From Oceanobacillus sp. J11TS1 (GTDB lineage: Bacteria > Bacillota > Bacilli > Bacillales > Amphibacillaceae), in assembly GCF_018333215.1 (NCBI RefSeq), contig NZ_BORO01000001.1:1-64000 (forward strand): a stretch of 64,000 bases of DNA. The letters are read 5' to 3'. The notes under the pieces were generated by a model that did no database searches, was not told the DNA's origin, and saw only the letters and a list, made by a program, of their open reading frames with translations. A program made the translations under genes and the position numbers. This document shows positions 7,891-16,649 of this stretch, one piece after another. Each line of letters opens with the position of its first letter. Positions within the stretch are counted from its first letter, which is position 1.

Positions 7891-8311
7891 TTAAAAAAAT
7901 AAATTGTTTGCAGGTTTTTCTTGTAGTACTATTCCCGGCAGATTCATCCATAAAACTAGATTGTTGATCACTAATTGAGTCTGGTCTAAATAATTATTAT
8001 GATCAGTGTCTAAGGCAAAAAGAAGATTAGCATCTTTATAACTATCTTGTTGCTCTAGCTTATACAAATTAACAGAGGGGGAATCCGATATCATAACCCC
8101 CTATTCTATTTGAATATAATTTTGAAAAATGTTGGGTGCATAAACCGCTATAGAAATGTCCTATTAGAATGATAGGTTGTAACGTTTTCAGTAGACCTTT
8201 TTGTATTTGCGTATTAACTGTACCTGTCTCAAACGATAATACATGATAATTTGATAGTTTATTCAAGTGCAAAGGTAAATTCTTTCCGTTCATAAATAAC
8301 GTCCACTGCAT
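7891..8311 (-). pseudogene. Possible degraded gene, unrecognised
   Basis: Two minus-strand open frames (8069-8311 and 7891-8094) overlap by 26 bp and could be two halves of one protein split by a frameshift. Neither has a convincing ribosome site and I recognise no family. Apart from this the 7704-8569 interval shows nothing I can name. Confidence 0.25.
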
Positions 8312-8569
8312 TGATATAGAAACCTTTGGCAGAGCATCAAGGTAAAAGTTAGCACAAAAAGTAGCCTTTATTTTGTAGAAGATTGTATGGAGTTAACAAG
8401 TCTTCAATCGCCATTGCAGAAAATATTGATTCAAAAATGTATTTAACTATATAGGCTATGAATTTAAATTGGAGTGATTTTTATTTGCATTATTAGCTGA
8501 GTTCTTTCTGAAAATTAACTTAATAAATTGAAAACCTGTGCTAAAATATAGAAAAAAGGAGGCAATATA

Positions 8570-9034
8570 ATGACGGAGAAGAACGGGAAAGAATTTCTAT
8601 TAGCGGAGAGCGAACAGAAATTTAAAACGTTATTTGAAATTATTGAATCCATACCGCCTAGAAAAAGAAGTATTACGGTTGAGACAGAAGAAAGAGATAA
8701 AAACTTTCGAGATATATTAATGCATCTGTATGAGTGGCATACGATGCTTGAGAGATGGTACAGAGAAGGAATGGATGGAGATACGCCTTTTATGCCTGCA
8801 CCGGGTTATATGTGGAGAACGATCCAGCAGCTTAATATGCGAATTTGGGAAAATTACCAGGATGTAACCATTAATCAAGCTATGAAAAAATTGAAGTTAA
8901 GCCACGAACGGGTAATGAAGTTAATCCAATCACATACTGATGAAGAAATCATGACTAAAAAATATTATAAGTGGACAAAGACAAGTAATTTATATAGTTA
9001 TTTTGCAGCGAATACTTCCAAACATTACATATGA
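8570..9034 (+). CDS. ClbS/DfsB-family protein, C-terminally truncated
   Basis: 154 residues of the four-helix-bundle ClbS/DfsB (DUF1706) family; the characterised member ClbS protects against colibactin. Motifs are D-I-L-M-H-L-Y-E-W-H and S-Y-F-A-A-N-T-S-K-H-Y-I. The frame stops at TGA (9032-9034) exactly where family members carry Trp. Reading on gives A-I-K-K-C-E-V-I-A-R and a second stop at 9086-9088, so a single TGG to TGA change removes about 18 residues. It has a strong AAAGGAGGCAAT site. It may be a recent pseudogene or a tolerated truncation. Confidence 0.75.
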   Translation: MTEKNGKEFLLAESEQKFKTLFEIIESIPPRKRSITVETEERDKNFRDILMHLYEWHTMLERWYREGMDGDTPFMPAPGYMWRTIQQLNMRIWENYQDVTINQAMKKLKLSHERVMKLIQSHTDEEIMTKKYYKWTKTSNLYSYFAANTSKHYI

Positions 9035-9136
9035 GCAATAAAAAAATGTGAGGTTATTGCGAGGACTATTAAAGAAGGGGATCTGTAAAGTAGGACTTTT
9101 TAAGTGATAAAGAAATTAAAAGCTAGGAAATATTAA

Positions 9137-9164
9137 AGGTCATTTGAACTGACCTGAGTTTTGG
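9137..9164 (+). terminator. Weak hairpin after the ClbS-like gene
   Basis: AGGTCA / TGACCT with a 7-base loop, followed by GAGTTTT. Weak intrinsic-terminator candidate. Confidence 0.35.
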
Positions 9165-9330
9165 AAAGCTCAAATATATGTTTCCAACAAGGACAATAAA
9201 TAAATTAACCGAACGAGCTCGTCTCAATACCTAATGATTTGTCTAATCCTTTTTATCTTGTTATATCATTATAGTAGATGTTTCTTTAGGGGGAAGGGAA
9301 TGATGGGATTTTTCATAAATAAAAACACCC

Positions 9331-9404
9331 CAGCCCTGCAGATGGTAGCGGGGAAATGGTGTTCAAGAGTTGCTCCAGCCCTGCAAGTGGTAACGGGGAA
9401 GGAG
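9331..9404. repeat. 45-bp imperfect tandem duplication
   Basis: CAGCCCTGCA-x2-TGGTA-x-CGGGGAA begins at 9331 and again at 9376, giving a 45-bp period. GC content is higher than in the flanks. A 60-codon open frame runs through it but has no ribosome site and is not considered a gene. Confidence 0.7.
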
Positions 9405-9474
9405 TGCGCTCTTTAACCTAATATTATTGTAATATGCATTACATACAACGTCAAGATAGATTAATCTAAGGGGG

Positions 9475-9593
9475 GTGGAATACGTAGAATACGAGATTTA
9501 TTTTTTGATGAATCAAATAAGCTAGATCAACCAAATGGAAAATATTTGTATTATGGAGCGTTGGATCTGACGATAAAACGATTACTGAAATGA
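9475..9593 (+). pseudogene. Relic of a DUF3800-like protein N-terminus
   Basis: A GTG start behind AAGGGGGG gives V-E-Y-V-E-Y-E-I-Y-F. A frameshift in a T6 run then leads to F-D-E-S-N-K-L-D-Q-P-N-G-K-Y and Y-Y-G-A-L. The early F-D-E-S acidic motif resembles DUF3800 proteins. The rest of the gene is missing, and 9594-9755 holds no intact frame. Family assignment is tentative. Confidence 0.45.
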
Positions 9594-9755
9594 GTATATC
9601 GGCTTTTAATTCATGGAGATAATCTGAATAAGTTTCATCGTGTCATTAAGTTGCATAGGTGGGAGAAGGGAATGAACACTCAAATAAACCATCTCTTGAC
9701 GAATGCATTACTTCCGTGTAGAGTTATCTTATAAGTATTCGTACAATTCCATATA

Positions 9756-9907
9756 TTCTTATCAAGAAAGGTGGAGGGACTGGCCCGTTGAAACCTTAGC
9801 AGCAGACGATTATTCGTACTGTGCTAATTCCAGAAGCATGTTTGCTTGAAGATAAGAAGAGACCGTTTATCCTATTGAACCTCTTCTATTTTCGGAAGGG
9901 GTTTTTT
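9756..9907 (+). promoter_or_regulatory. SAM-I (S-box) riboswitch with terminator
   Basis: P1 arms TTCTTATC (9756) and GATAAGAA (9851) enclose the S-box core: AAGAAAGGTGGAGGGACTGG, then CCCGTTGAAACC, TTAGCAGCAG, and GTGCTAATTCCAG. This is the class I SAM aptamer. An intrinsic terminator follows at 9878-9907. When SAM is high the terminator forms and the methyltransferase gene at 9957 is off. Confidence 0.95.
9878..9907 (+). terminator. Riboswitch terminator
   Basis: AACCTCTTC / GAAGGGGTT stem with G:U pairs, then TTTTTT. It is the expression platform of the S-box leader. Confidence 0.85.
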
Positions 9908-9956
9908 AAATGGATAATAAAATTAATTTAGCAAATCAAGAGAGAAGGGGTATTTG

Positions 9957-11072
9957 ATGACAGTATCAATAGAAACAAAAAATACACGTGCTCCATTCAG
10001 AGCAGATCATGTGGGGAGCTTTCTCCGTCCTATGCGTTTAAAAGATGCGCGTGCACAAAAGGCAAAAGGGGAGATCAGCGCTGAACAATTGCGCCAGATT
10101 GAAGATGAGGAAATTATCAAACTGGTAGAGCAGCAGAAAGCGGCAGGACTTCAATCTGTGACGGACGGGGAATTCCGCCGTGCCTGGTGGCATTTTGATT
10201 TTCTGGAAGGTCTAGATGGAGTGGAAGGTTATAACGCTGAGCAGGGCTTGCAGTTCACTGGCGTGGAAACCAAAAAACGGGGAATTAAGGTGACTGGTAA
10301 AATTGGCTTCAGCAATCATTATATGATAGAACATTACAAGTTTCTTCATAGTATTGCTGGAGACGCCGTTGCGAAATTTGCTATTCCAAGTCCAAATATG
10401 CTCTTTTTCCGTGCAGATTTTGAAGAAGGCATTTATGAAAGCGATGAAGCGATTATTGAGGACTTGGTTGCTGCTTATCAAGGCGTAATTCAAGCATTAT
10501 ATGATGAAGGATGCCGCTACTTGCAGCTAGATGATACATCCTGGGCAACTTTTTTCTCAGAGAAAGGTAGAAATTCGCTCATTGAAAAAGGAAGAGATCC
10601 AGAGAAAACTGCGGAGCTATGTGCAAGAGCAATCAATGAATCCATTGCAAACAGACCGGATAATATGCTGGTAACGATGCATATTTGCCGGGGGAATTTC
10701 CAATCTACCTATATGTCAAGCGGCGGTTACGAAGCTGTTTCAAAAACAATTTTTGGCGATTTGCAGGTAGATGGCCTTTTCTTAGAATTTGATGATGAAC
10801 GTTCCGGCGGGTTTGAACCGTTGCGTCATGTGAACCGAGATGATTTATATATTGTACTAGGCCTAATAACATCTAAATTCAGTGAGCTGGAAGATATAGA
10901 AGCTATTAAAGCCAGAATTGCAGAAGCAGCGAACTATGTACCGTTGAACCAGCTGTGCCTAAGCCCTCAATGCGGGTTCGCTTCCACAGAGGAAGGGAAT
11001 TTGCTGACGGAGGCAGAGCAATGGGAAAAAATCCGTCATGTTGTTCGAATTGCTGAAGACGTGTGGAACTAA
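9957..11072 (+). CDS. MetE C-terminal-like methyltransferase (YxjG/YxjH type)
   Basis: 371 residues from ATG 9957 (site AGAGAAGGGG); an adjacent in-frame TTG at 9954 is less likely. It resembles the C-terminal catalytic barrel of cobalamin-independent methionine synthase. Zinc ligands are visible in M-H-I-C-R-G (about 241-244) and S-P-Q-C-G-F (about 339), and there is a conserved D-G-E-F-R-R-A-W-W. YxjG and YxjH in B. subtilis are stand-alone proteins of this size and also sit behind S-box leaders, so a role in making or recycling methionine is likely. The methyl donor is not known. Confidence 0.9.
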   Translation: MTVSIETKNTRAPFRADHVGSFLRPMRLKDARAQKAKGEISAEQLRQIEDEEIIKLVEQQKAAGLQSVTDGEFRRAWWHFDFLEGLDGVEGYNAEQGLQFTGVETKKRGIKVTGKIGFSNHYMIEHYKFLHSIAGDAVAKFAIPSPNMLFFRADFEEGIYESDEAIIEDLVAAYQGVIQALYDEGCRYLQLDDTSWATFFSEKGRNSLIEKGRDPEKTAELCARAINESIANRPDNMLVTMHICRGNFQSTYMSSGGYEAVSKTIFGDLQVDGLFLEFDDERSGGFEPLRHVNRDDLYIVLGLITSKFSELEDIEAIKARIAEAANYVPLNQLCLSPQCGFASTEEGNLLTEAEQWEKIRHVVRIAEDVWN

Positions 11073-11087
11073 ATCTTATATAAGAAT

Positions 11088-11129
11088 AGGGATTTGGAGA
11101 GTGATGAACTTTTCGAATCTCTTTTTTCT
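11088..11129 (+). terminator. Terminator of the MetE-like gene
   Basis: Stem AGGGATT / AATCTCT with one G:U pair, then a T-run. The 11130-11424 gap has no gene; it presumably holds the promoter of the next gene. Confidence 0.55.
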
Positions 11130-11424
11130 TTCAAATCTTTTCAATAAAAATAGATTTGTTTAAACAGCATGTGATAGTCGCGCATATTAATCATAAACGG
11201 AGACAGACATGGATATAATTTTTTGATATATTAGAAATATAGAATAATAACTGGCTTTTTACATGAATAATCACCGTGGAAGGGGATAGGAAAGAACTAG
11301 AATAAATACACATAACAGGGCATTAAAAAAGAAGGACATCACTGTGAAAATAGGGCTTGCATAGTTTGATATACGTTAACGAAGAAATACAGTCTACTAT
11401 CATACGATTTTATTGGAGGATTTT

Positions 11425-12714
11425 ATGTCGCCTAAATTACAAGTCAGTTCCATCGATTCCTATATTGACGAGACAGTTAGTATAAAGGTAATTGGATACC
11501 GCGCCAATGAGAAAGTGATCATACATGCAACTACATATGATGAAGAACAAAAGAAGTTTTGTTCATATGCGACGTTTATTGCAGATCATGAAGGGGTTGT
11601 TGATGTTTCATCCCAAAAGCCTTTGGAAGGCACTTATAATAAAGCAGATGCTTCAGGTTTGTTTTGGTCTATGGAACATACAGCTTCTAAATGGGGAGAT
11701 TACTATGAGAAGAGCAGTCCGGAATCAGTTTCGATTACGTTAATGTTGAAAGTAAATGGGGAAGAGAAAGATTCCGTAACAATTAACCGATATTTTTATA
11801 AGGAGGGCGTCACCAAGGAAGCAGTTCAGCAAAATCAAATTAAAGGGACACTATTTCATCCGGAAGAGAGGGGAAGCTATCCTGCTGTTATAATTTTAAG
11901 TGGATCAGATGGCGGAATGCAGGAGCATGCAGCGGCTTTATTAGCTTCTAAAGGATATACAGTACTTGCTCTGGCTTATTTTGGTATGGAAGGATTGCCA
12001 GAAAATCTGGAGGAAATTCCATTAGAATATTTTCAACAAGCAACGAAATGGTTGAAAAATCACGACTATGCGAATGGAGAAGTAAGCTTAATTGGCTATT
12101 CAAGAGGCGGAGAACTTGCCTTGCTTCTAGGAGCAACGTTTGATGACTACCAATGTGTGATTGCAGGTGCACCAAGCGCTTATGTAACACCAGGAATGAA
12201 AAATGGCATTTTTGCCCCTGTAACATCATGGGTTTTCAATCAGGAAGCTTTACCTGCCCTGAAGTTTAAATACCCTCTTTCTATGATATTCTCCACGGTA
12301 AAGAATTGGCTAATAAAAAAGCCGATATCCTTTTCAGCTATATGGGATAATACATTGAAAAAGCAAGAGAAAACAACAGAAGCCAGAATTCCGGTGGAAA
12401 ATATTCAGGCTCCTGTCATGTTTATTTCTGGAGGCGATGATCAGTTATGGCCGTCCAGCCGTTATGTAAAAATGATGGAAAATATGCTTGATAATACAAA
12501 GAGGCCATATCAAGACCGTTATTTATATTATGAAAAAGCGGGCCATTTTTTAGCTTTTCCTTATAGTTTTGTGCATCTGCCTGCCAATGTCGTCATGCAG
12601 GTGGGCGGAGGGATGACAATGACTTTTGGTGGCTCGAAATCAGCGAATGCAGAAGCAGCAAAGGATTCCTGGGATAAAATACAGGAATTTCTTGCTGAGA
12701 ATAATAGAAAATAA
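11425..12714 (+). CDS. Acyl-CoA thioesterase/BAAT-type hydrolase
   Basis: 429 residues. The N-terminal beta-sandwich (about 1-125) matches acyl-CoA thioesterase/BAAT N-domains. The C-terminal part is an alpha/beta hydrolase with nucleophile motif G-Y-S-R-G-G-E (Ser about 226), the acid in S-G-G-D-D-Q-L-W and His in K-A-G-H-F-L. The Ser nucleophile favours thioester or ester hydrolysis rather than amino-acid conjugation. Start ATG 11425 has TTGGAGGA at good spacing; an in-frame TTG at 11413 lies inside that site. It is followed after 29 bp by the GNAT gene, probably one transcript. Confidence 0.88.
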   Translation: MSPKLQVSSIDSYIDETVSIKVIGYRANEKVIIHATTYDEEQKKFCSYATFIADHEGVVDVSSQKPLEGTYNKADASGLFWSMEHTASKWGDYYEKSSPESVSITLMLKVNGEEKDSVTINRYFYKEGVTKEAVQQNQIKGTLFHPEERGSYPAVIILSGSDGGMQEHAAALLASKGYTVLALAYFGMEGLPENLEEIPLEYFQQATKWLKNHDYANGEVSLIGYSRGGELALLLGATFDDYQCVIAGAPSAYVTPGMKNGIFAPVTSWVFNQEALPALKFKYPLSMIFSTVKNWLIKKPISFSAIWDNTLKKQEKTTEARIPVENIQAPVMFISGGDDQLWPSSRYVKMMENMLDNTKRPYQDRYLYYEKAGHFLAFPYSFVHLPANVVMQVGGGMTMTFGGSKSANAEAAKDSWDKIQEFLAENNRK

Positions 12715-12743
12715 TAATTTTAAAGTCTATTGGAGGAGAGGGA

Positions 12744-13544
12744 ATGATACGAAAGTTGACAAAAGCGGACCACGCCAAAGTAATGGAGCTGGTAGAACCT
12801 AAAGCCGCAGAGAACTTATTTATTATCGGCGATATTGAGGCATTTGGCTATGATTCAGACGTTCAAGAAGTATGGGGGCAATGGAAACAGGATAATCTAA
12901 TTGCAGTTCTTCTGCGCTATCGCGAAAATTTCATTGTTTATAGTGAAGGGGATTATGATGTAAAAGGGTTTGCGGAGATTATTAATAAGTACAAACAACG
13001 ATGTAATCTAAGTGGTCTAAAGCATCTGATTAATCCATTGCTAAAATATATTGATAAAATCATTCGTGTACATAAGGAAACATACTACGCTGCTTGTGAG
13101 GAATTACGTTATCCAGTTAATCCAGAGCGATTAGAACAGGTTGAATATCTGAAAGCTTCTGATTACGAAGAGAATATTAAAATGCTTCAGTCCATTCCTG
13201 AATTTTCATCAAGTAATTTAACAAAAGAATCGAGAGAAGATGCGGAGAAAAATAAGACAGGACGCACCTATTTTATCCGTGATGAAAATGGAACCATGGT
13301 AGCATCAGCATCAACAACTGCGGAGAATTCCCAATCGGCGATGATTGTCGGCGTAGGGACCAGACCAGGATATGAACGGCAAGGATACGCTACAAAATGT
13401 ATGGAGAAATTATGCACTGACTTATTGGCAGAAGGGAAATCGCTATGCCTTTTCTATGACAATCCGGCAGCTGGAAATATTTATAAAAGGTTAGGCTTTG
13501 AAGATATTGGTATGTGGACAATGATTCGTTATGAAGCTGAGTAA
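12744..13544 (+). CDS. GNAT-family N-acetyltransferase
   Basis: 266 residues: an N-terminal domain of about 130 residues followed by a GNAT fold. Acetyl-CoA motif A is visible as V-G-V-G-T-R-P-G-Y-E-R-Q-G-Y-A, and motif B as N-P-A-A-G-N-I-Y-K-R-L-G-F. The two-part layout is common among Bacillus GNATs of unknown substrate. TTGGAGGAG precedes the ATG. It sits 29 bp after the acyl hydrolase and 34 bp before the cupin gene. Confidence 0.85.
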   Translation: MIRKLTKADHAKVMELVEPKAAENLFIIGDIEAFGYDSDVQEVWGQWKQDNLIAVLLRYRENFIVYSEGDYDVKGFAEIINKYKQRCNLSGLKHLINPLLKYIDKIIRVHKETYYAACEELRYPVNPERLEQVEYLKASDYEENIKMLQSIPEFSSSNLTKESREDAEKNKTGRTYFIRDENGTMVASASTTAENSQSAMIVGVGTRPGYERQGYATKCMEKLCTDLLAEGKSLCLFYDNPAAGNIYKRLGFEDIGMWTMIRYEAE

Positions 13545-13578
13545 GTTTCTATTTTAATCAGAATAGGAGTAGATAGCT

Positions 13579-13950
13579 TTGAAAATCATTTCGTTTGAAA
13601 AAGAATTTGGAACATCGATAGATTCCAAGGCAACGAAATTCACTGCGCATCGAATTTTGCTGGATGCGAATGAGATTCGGTTGAATTATATGTACCTTGA
13701 GGATGATGATGAAATTCCGTTTCATGAAGCGCTGGCAGACCAGCTCTTTATGATTGTATCTGGTGAAGGCTGGGTTTGTGGGAAGGATAAGAAACGCATT
13801 TCTCTGGCTTCTGGGAAAGCAGCTTTTTGGAAAAAGGGAGAATTTCATGCTGCAGGAACGGACACGCAAATGACTGCTTTTGTTATAGAGGGACGGCATT
13901 TAAATGCTCAGAATGTACCTGTATTAAAGAATCTTATCATAGATTATTAA
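13579..13950 (+). CDS. Single-domain cupin protein
   Basis: 123 residues starting at TTG with TAGGAGTAG upstream. A conserved single cupin barrel: F-H-E-A-L-A-D-Q near motif 1, I-V-S-G-E-G-W in the middle and A-A-F-W-K-K-G-E-F-H-A-A in motif 2 provide potential His/Glu metal ligands. The substrate is unknown. Last gene of the BAAT-GNAT-cupin cluster. Confidence 0.8.
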   Translation: MKIISFEKEFGTSIDSKATKFTAHRILLDANEIRLNYMYLEDDDEIPFHEALADQLFMIVSGEGWVCGKDKKRISLASGKAAFWKKGEFHAAGTDTQMTAFVIEGRHLNAQNVPVLKNLIIDY

Positions 13951-14041
13951 CTTAATAACGAATCTTTATTATTTGATTTTAAGTGAAAAGATTAGTGTTA
14001 TCTGTATTAATTTTTATATAGCTATCATTTTCCGAGAACAA

Positions 14042-14091
14042 AGGAGTCTGCATATTGGAATGATATTGATATGCACTCCTCTATTTATTTT
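14042..14091 (+). terminator. Hairpin after the cupin gene
   Basis: AGGAGT-x2-GCATAT pairs with ATATGC-x-CTCCT across a 15-base loop, followed by CTATTTATTTT. Moderate terminator candidate. Confidence 0.5.
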
Positions 14092-14172
14092 GGGAAAATA
14101 GGAAAAAGAATATTTTCCAATAGCAAGAAACAGTGGTAATTATAATAAAGTAATAGAACTCTGCAAAAGTGA

Positions 14173-14862
14173 GTGGTGAACGTGAAGGAAGAAAAAAGAA
14201 TTTTAATTATAGAAGATGACCAGGAAATCAGCAGATTACTGAATGTTATTTTAATAAAGATGGGTATGACTCCTGTGGCTGCATATTCCGGTACAGAAGG
14301 TCTGTTGCAACTAAAAAGTAACACATTTGATTTGATTTTATTGGATTTAATGCTCCCGGGAATAAGCGGTGAAGAATTTATTGCACAGGTTAGAGAGGAG
14401 AGTGCAATCCCTATTATTGTGATTTCCGCAAAAGTTGGCATAGATGATAAAGTTCAAGTCTTGAAGATGGGGGCAGATGATTATATAACCAAACCTTTTC
14501 ATCAGAAAGAAGTAGAAGCCCGTGTTGAAGTCCAATTGCGAAAATCGAAGGTCCAGCCTACACAAATAGAGGAGAAAGTATGGCGGGGGCTGGCCATTTT
14601 TCCAGAAAAGTTTTCTGTAACGTTAAACCACAAAGCTTTGCAATTAACCAATGCTGAATTTGATATTTTAACTTTATTAATCAATCATCCAGAGCATGCT
14701 TTTTCTAAAAGAGAGATTTACGAAAAAATCTGGAAAGGAACCTATGTAGGTGATGACAACACGATTAGTGTCCATATCTCGAATCTCCGCAGAAAAATTG
14801 CTGAAATCACTTCTGATGAGTATATCCGGACGATTTGGGGAGTAGGATTCATGCTGGTTTAA
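14173..14862 (+). CDS. OmpR/PhoB-family response regulator
   Basis: 229 residues, GTG start. Receiver domain (about 8-120) has acid pocket E-D-D, phospho-acceptor in L-I-L-L-D-L-M-L-P-G and Lys in I-T-K-P-F. C-terminal winged helix (about 140-229) ends in R-T-I-W-G-V-G-F. It begins a regulator / ABC ATPase / permease / kinase set, the layout of B. subtilis YcbL-M-N-O and Bcr-type peptide exporters. A separate promoter with phased repeats stands after it (14880-14934), so it probably activates the transporter. Confidence 0.9.
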   Translation: MVNVKEEKRILIIEDDQEISRLLNVILIKMGMTPVAAYSGTEGLLQLKSNTFDLILLDLMLPGISGEEFIAQVREESAIPIIVISAKVGIDDKVQVLKMGADDYITKPFHQKEVEARVEVQLRKSKVQPTQIEEKVWRGLAIFPEKFSVTLNHKALQLTNAEFDILTLLINHPEHAFSKREIYEKIWKGTYVGDDNTISVHISNLRRKIAEITSDEYIRTIWGVGFMLV

Positions 14863-14879
14863 TAAAGGTTTTGCCTTTC

Positions 14880-14934
14880 TTTATGAATTCTTTATGGTTT
14901 ACTTAAAGGATTTTAAAGACCCCTGCGCTAAACT
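14880..14934 (+). promoter_or_regulatory. Activated promoter with 11-bp-phased direct repeats
   Basis: TTTATG (14880), TTTATG (14891), CTTAAA (14902) and TTTAAAG (about 14912) recur every 11 bp, followed by a -10-like TAAACT at 14929. There is no -35 consensus. OmpR-family regulators bind such tandem half-sites, so the regulator encoded just upstream is the likely activator of the ABC operon (inference). Confidence 0.55.
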
Positions 14935-14969
14935 GAGTAGGAAGAACATTTAGTGAAGGAGTCGAGAAG

Positions 14970-15887
14970 ATGAATGCGGTTATTAAGACGTATAAATTAA
15001 CAAAGAAATTCAAGCAAGAAGAAATCATTCAACCGCTTGATTTCTCCGTGGAAAAGGGAGAGATATGTGCCTTAATTGGTAAAAACGGTGCTGGTAAATC
15101 CACTATTTTTAAAATGCTGGCAGGCCAATTAGAGCCGACAAGCGGGGAGATACACCTATTTGGAAAATCCGGTAAAGATATGACTCAAGCCCAAAAAAGA
15201 ATGGGTTTTATGATAGAGACACCAGTCTTTTTTCCAGATTTTACGGCAATCCAAAACCTGGAGTACTTTAGAATCCAGCGTGGAGTTGCTGAGAAGAAGC
15301 GTATCGATGAGGTATTAAAAACAGTTGGATTGGCGAATCAAAAGAAGAAAAAGTTTAAAGATTATTCGATGGGTATGAAGCAGCGGTTAGGAATAGCGCT
15401 CTCCTTATTAAGCAGTCCCGATTGTTTAGTACTTGATGAGCCGATTAACGGGTTAGATGCGGAAGGTATTATAGAAATTCGCAGGTTATTAATGAAGCTG
15501 AATCACGAAAAGCAAATAACGATTTTAGTTTCCAGTCATATTTTAACGGAATTACAGCTTTTGGCAACTCGTTTTGTATTTATTAAAAACGGTGTGATTG
15601 TGGAGGACGTAAGTAGAAAGCTCTTGGAAGAAAAAAGCAAAAAATATATCCAGCTCCAAGTGGATGACACATCAAAGACCGCTCAATTATTGGAACGCAG
15701 ATATGGCGATATTCAGTATAAATCCCTTCCTGATCAGATTATTACTATCCAAAACCATATAGAAGAGGCTGGAGAGATTAACCGCCTTTTAATCGATAAT
15801 GGTGTGTTTGTGAGGGAATTCCGCGTGGAATCGCTGAATTTAGAAGATTATTTCTTCGATTTAGTGGAAGGAGCGGATGAAAAATGA
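14970..15887 (+). CDS. ABC transporter ATP-binding protein (BcrA/CcmA type)
   Basis: 305 residues. Walker A G-K-N-G-A-G-K-S-T, Q-loop, signature Y-S-M-G-M-K-Q, Walker B C-L-V-L-D-E-P and a switch His in S-S-H-I. The roughly 90-residue C-terminal extension is typical of BcrA-like ATPases. It powers the permease encoded next, overlapping it by 4 bp (ATGA). A role in exporting or resisting an antimicrobial peptide is inferred from the flanking two-component genes. Confidence 0.93.
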   Translation: MNAVIKTYKLTKKFKQEEIIQPLDFSVEKGEICALIGKNGAGKSTIFKMLAGQLEPTSGEIHLFGKSGKDMTQAQKRMGFMIETPVFFPDFTAIQNLEYFRIQRGVAEKKRIDEVLKTVGLANQKKKKFKDYSMGMKQRLGIALSLLSSPDCLVLDEPINGLDAEGIIEIRRLLMKLNHEKQITILVSSHILTELQLLATRFVFIKNGVIVEDVSRKLLEEKSKKYIQLQVDDTSKTAQLLERRYGDIQYKSLPDQIITIQNHIEEAGEINRLLIDNGVFVREFRVESLNLEDYFFDLVEGADEK

Positions 15888-16633
15888 TGAACTATTTGAA
15901 AAGTGAAAACTACCGGTTGCTACGTAAAAAAAGCTTTTATTTCACAACGGCCATTTGTTTTATTCTAATTACCGCAGCGGCATTTATTTTGTATTATTCT
16001 GGTAAGGCAGACTCGAATTTCCCTTATGCTACAAGAAGTTTTTTTTACTCGAATGTCATTGGAATGGGAACCCAAATTATTATTGTAGCCTATTTGTATA
16101 ATGCTACATTGACGGGGAAGGATCTATCTCTTACTAAACAAGCCGTGTCCTTTGGAATTTCCAGGAGTACGATCTTCTGGTCGAAACTGATTCTGACATT
16201 CAGTTATTTTCTGCTGGTATGTATAGCAGGTTTACTCTTAATGATTGGATTGGGGGAGAGTCTTTTCACACATCAGCAGGGGGTAACCAGTAAATTTCTC
16301 ATTGCCAGTTTTAATATGGTTCCTATGGTACTTAGCGGATTTCTGCTGACTCATTCATTTAAAATGCTGAAGGTTCCGGATATATATAATGTAATTCTTC
16401 TTATTTTCATTTACTTTTTTTCCGGTGACTTGCTGCGGCTGTTATTCCGGCAGATAAGCGGATTGGATGAATTTTATAAATTTGCACCAAGTACACAGCT
16501 GACTGATAATTTAATGAGCTTTATGGACCAATCTGTACAGGTGGATTATCGCTATTGGATTACAGGTGCCGTCATCGGTGTAATTGTCTTATTTATAGGT
16601 GCGGCCAAATTTACGAAGCAAGATATTGATTAA
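15884..16633 (+). CDS. ABC-2-type permease subunit
   Basis: 249 residues with six predicted membrane helices and no soluble domain, the usual shape of BcrB/YcbO-type permeases. It overlaps the ATPase gene by 4 bp, and the kinase follows after 16 bp. Substrate unknown; peptide antibiotic export is the inference from context. Confidence 0.85.
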   Translation: MMNYLKSENYRLLRKKSFYFTTAICFILITAAAFILYYSGKADSNFPYATRSFFYSNVIGMGTQIIIVAYLYNATLTGKDLSLTKQAVSFGISRSTIFWSKLILTFSYFLLVCIAGLLLMIGLGESLFTHQQGVTSKFLIASFNMVPMVLSGFLLTHSFKMLKVPDIYNVILLIFIYFFSGDLLRLLFRQISGLDEFYKFAPSTQLTDNLMSFMDQSVQVDYRYWITGAVIGVIVLFIGAAKFTKQDID

Positions 16634-16649
16634 CCTAGGAGGGGTAACA

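Noticed and set aside
8168-8184. Possible catabolite-responsive element (TGTAACGTTTTCA)
   Set aside because: One base short of the consensus and not placed at a promoter of the DASS gene.
9234-9416. 60-codon open frame across the 45-bp repeat
   Set aside because: No ribosome site, composition dictated by the duplicated DNA, no recognisable domain.
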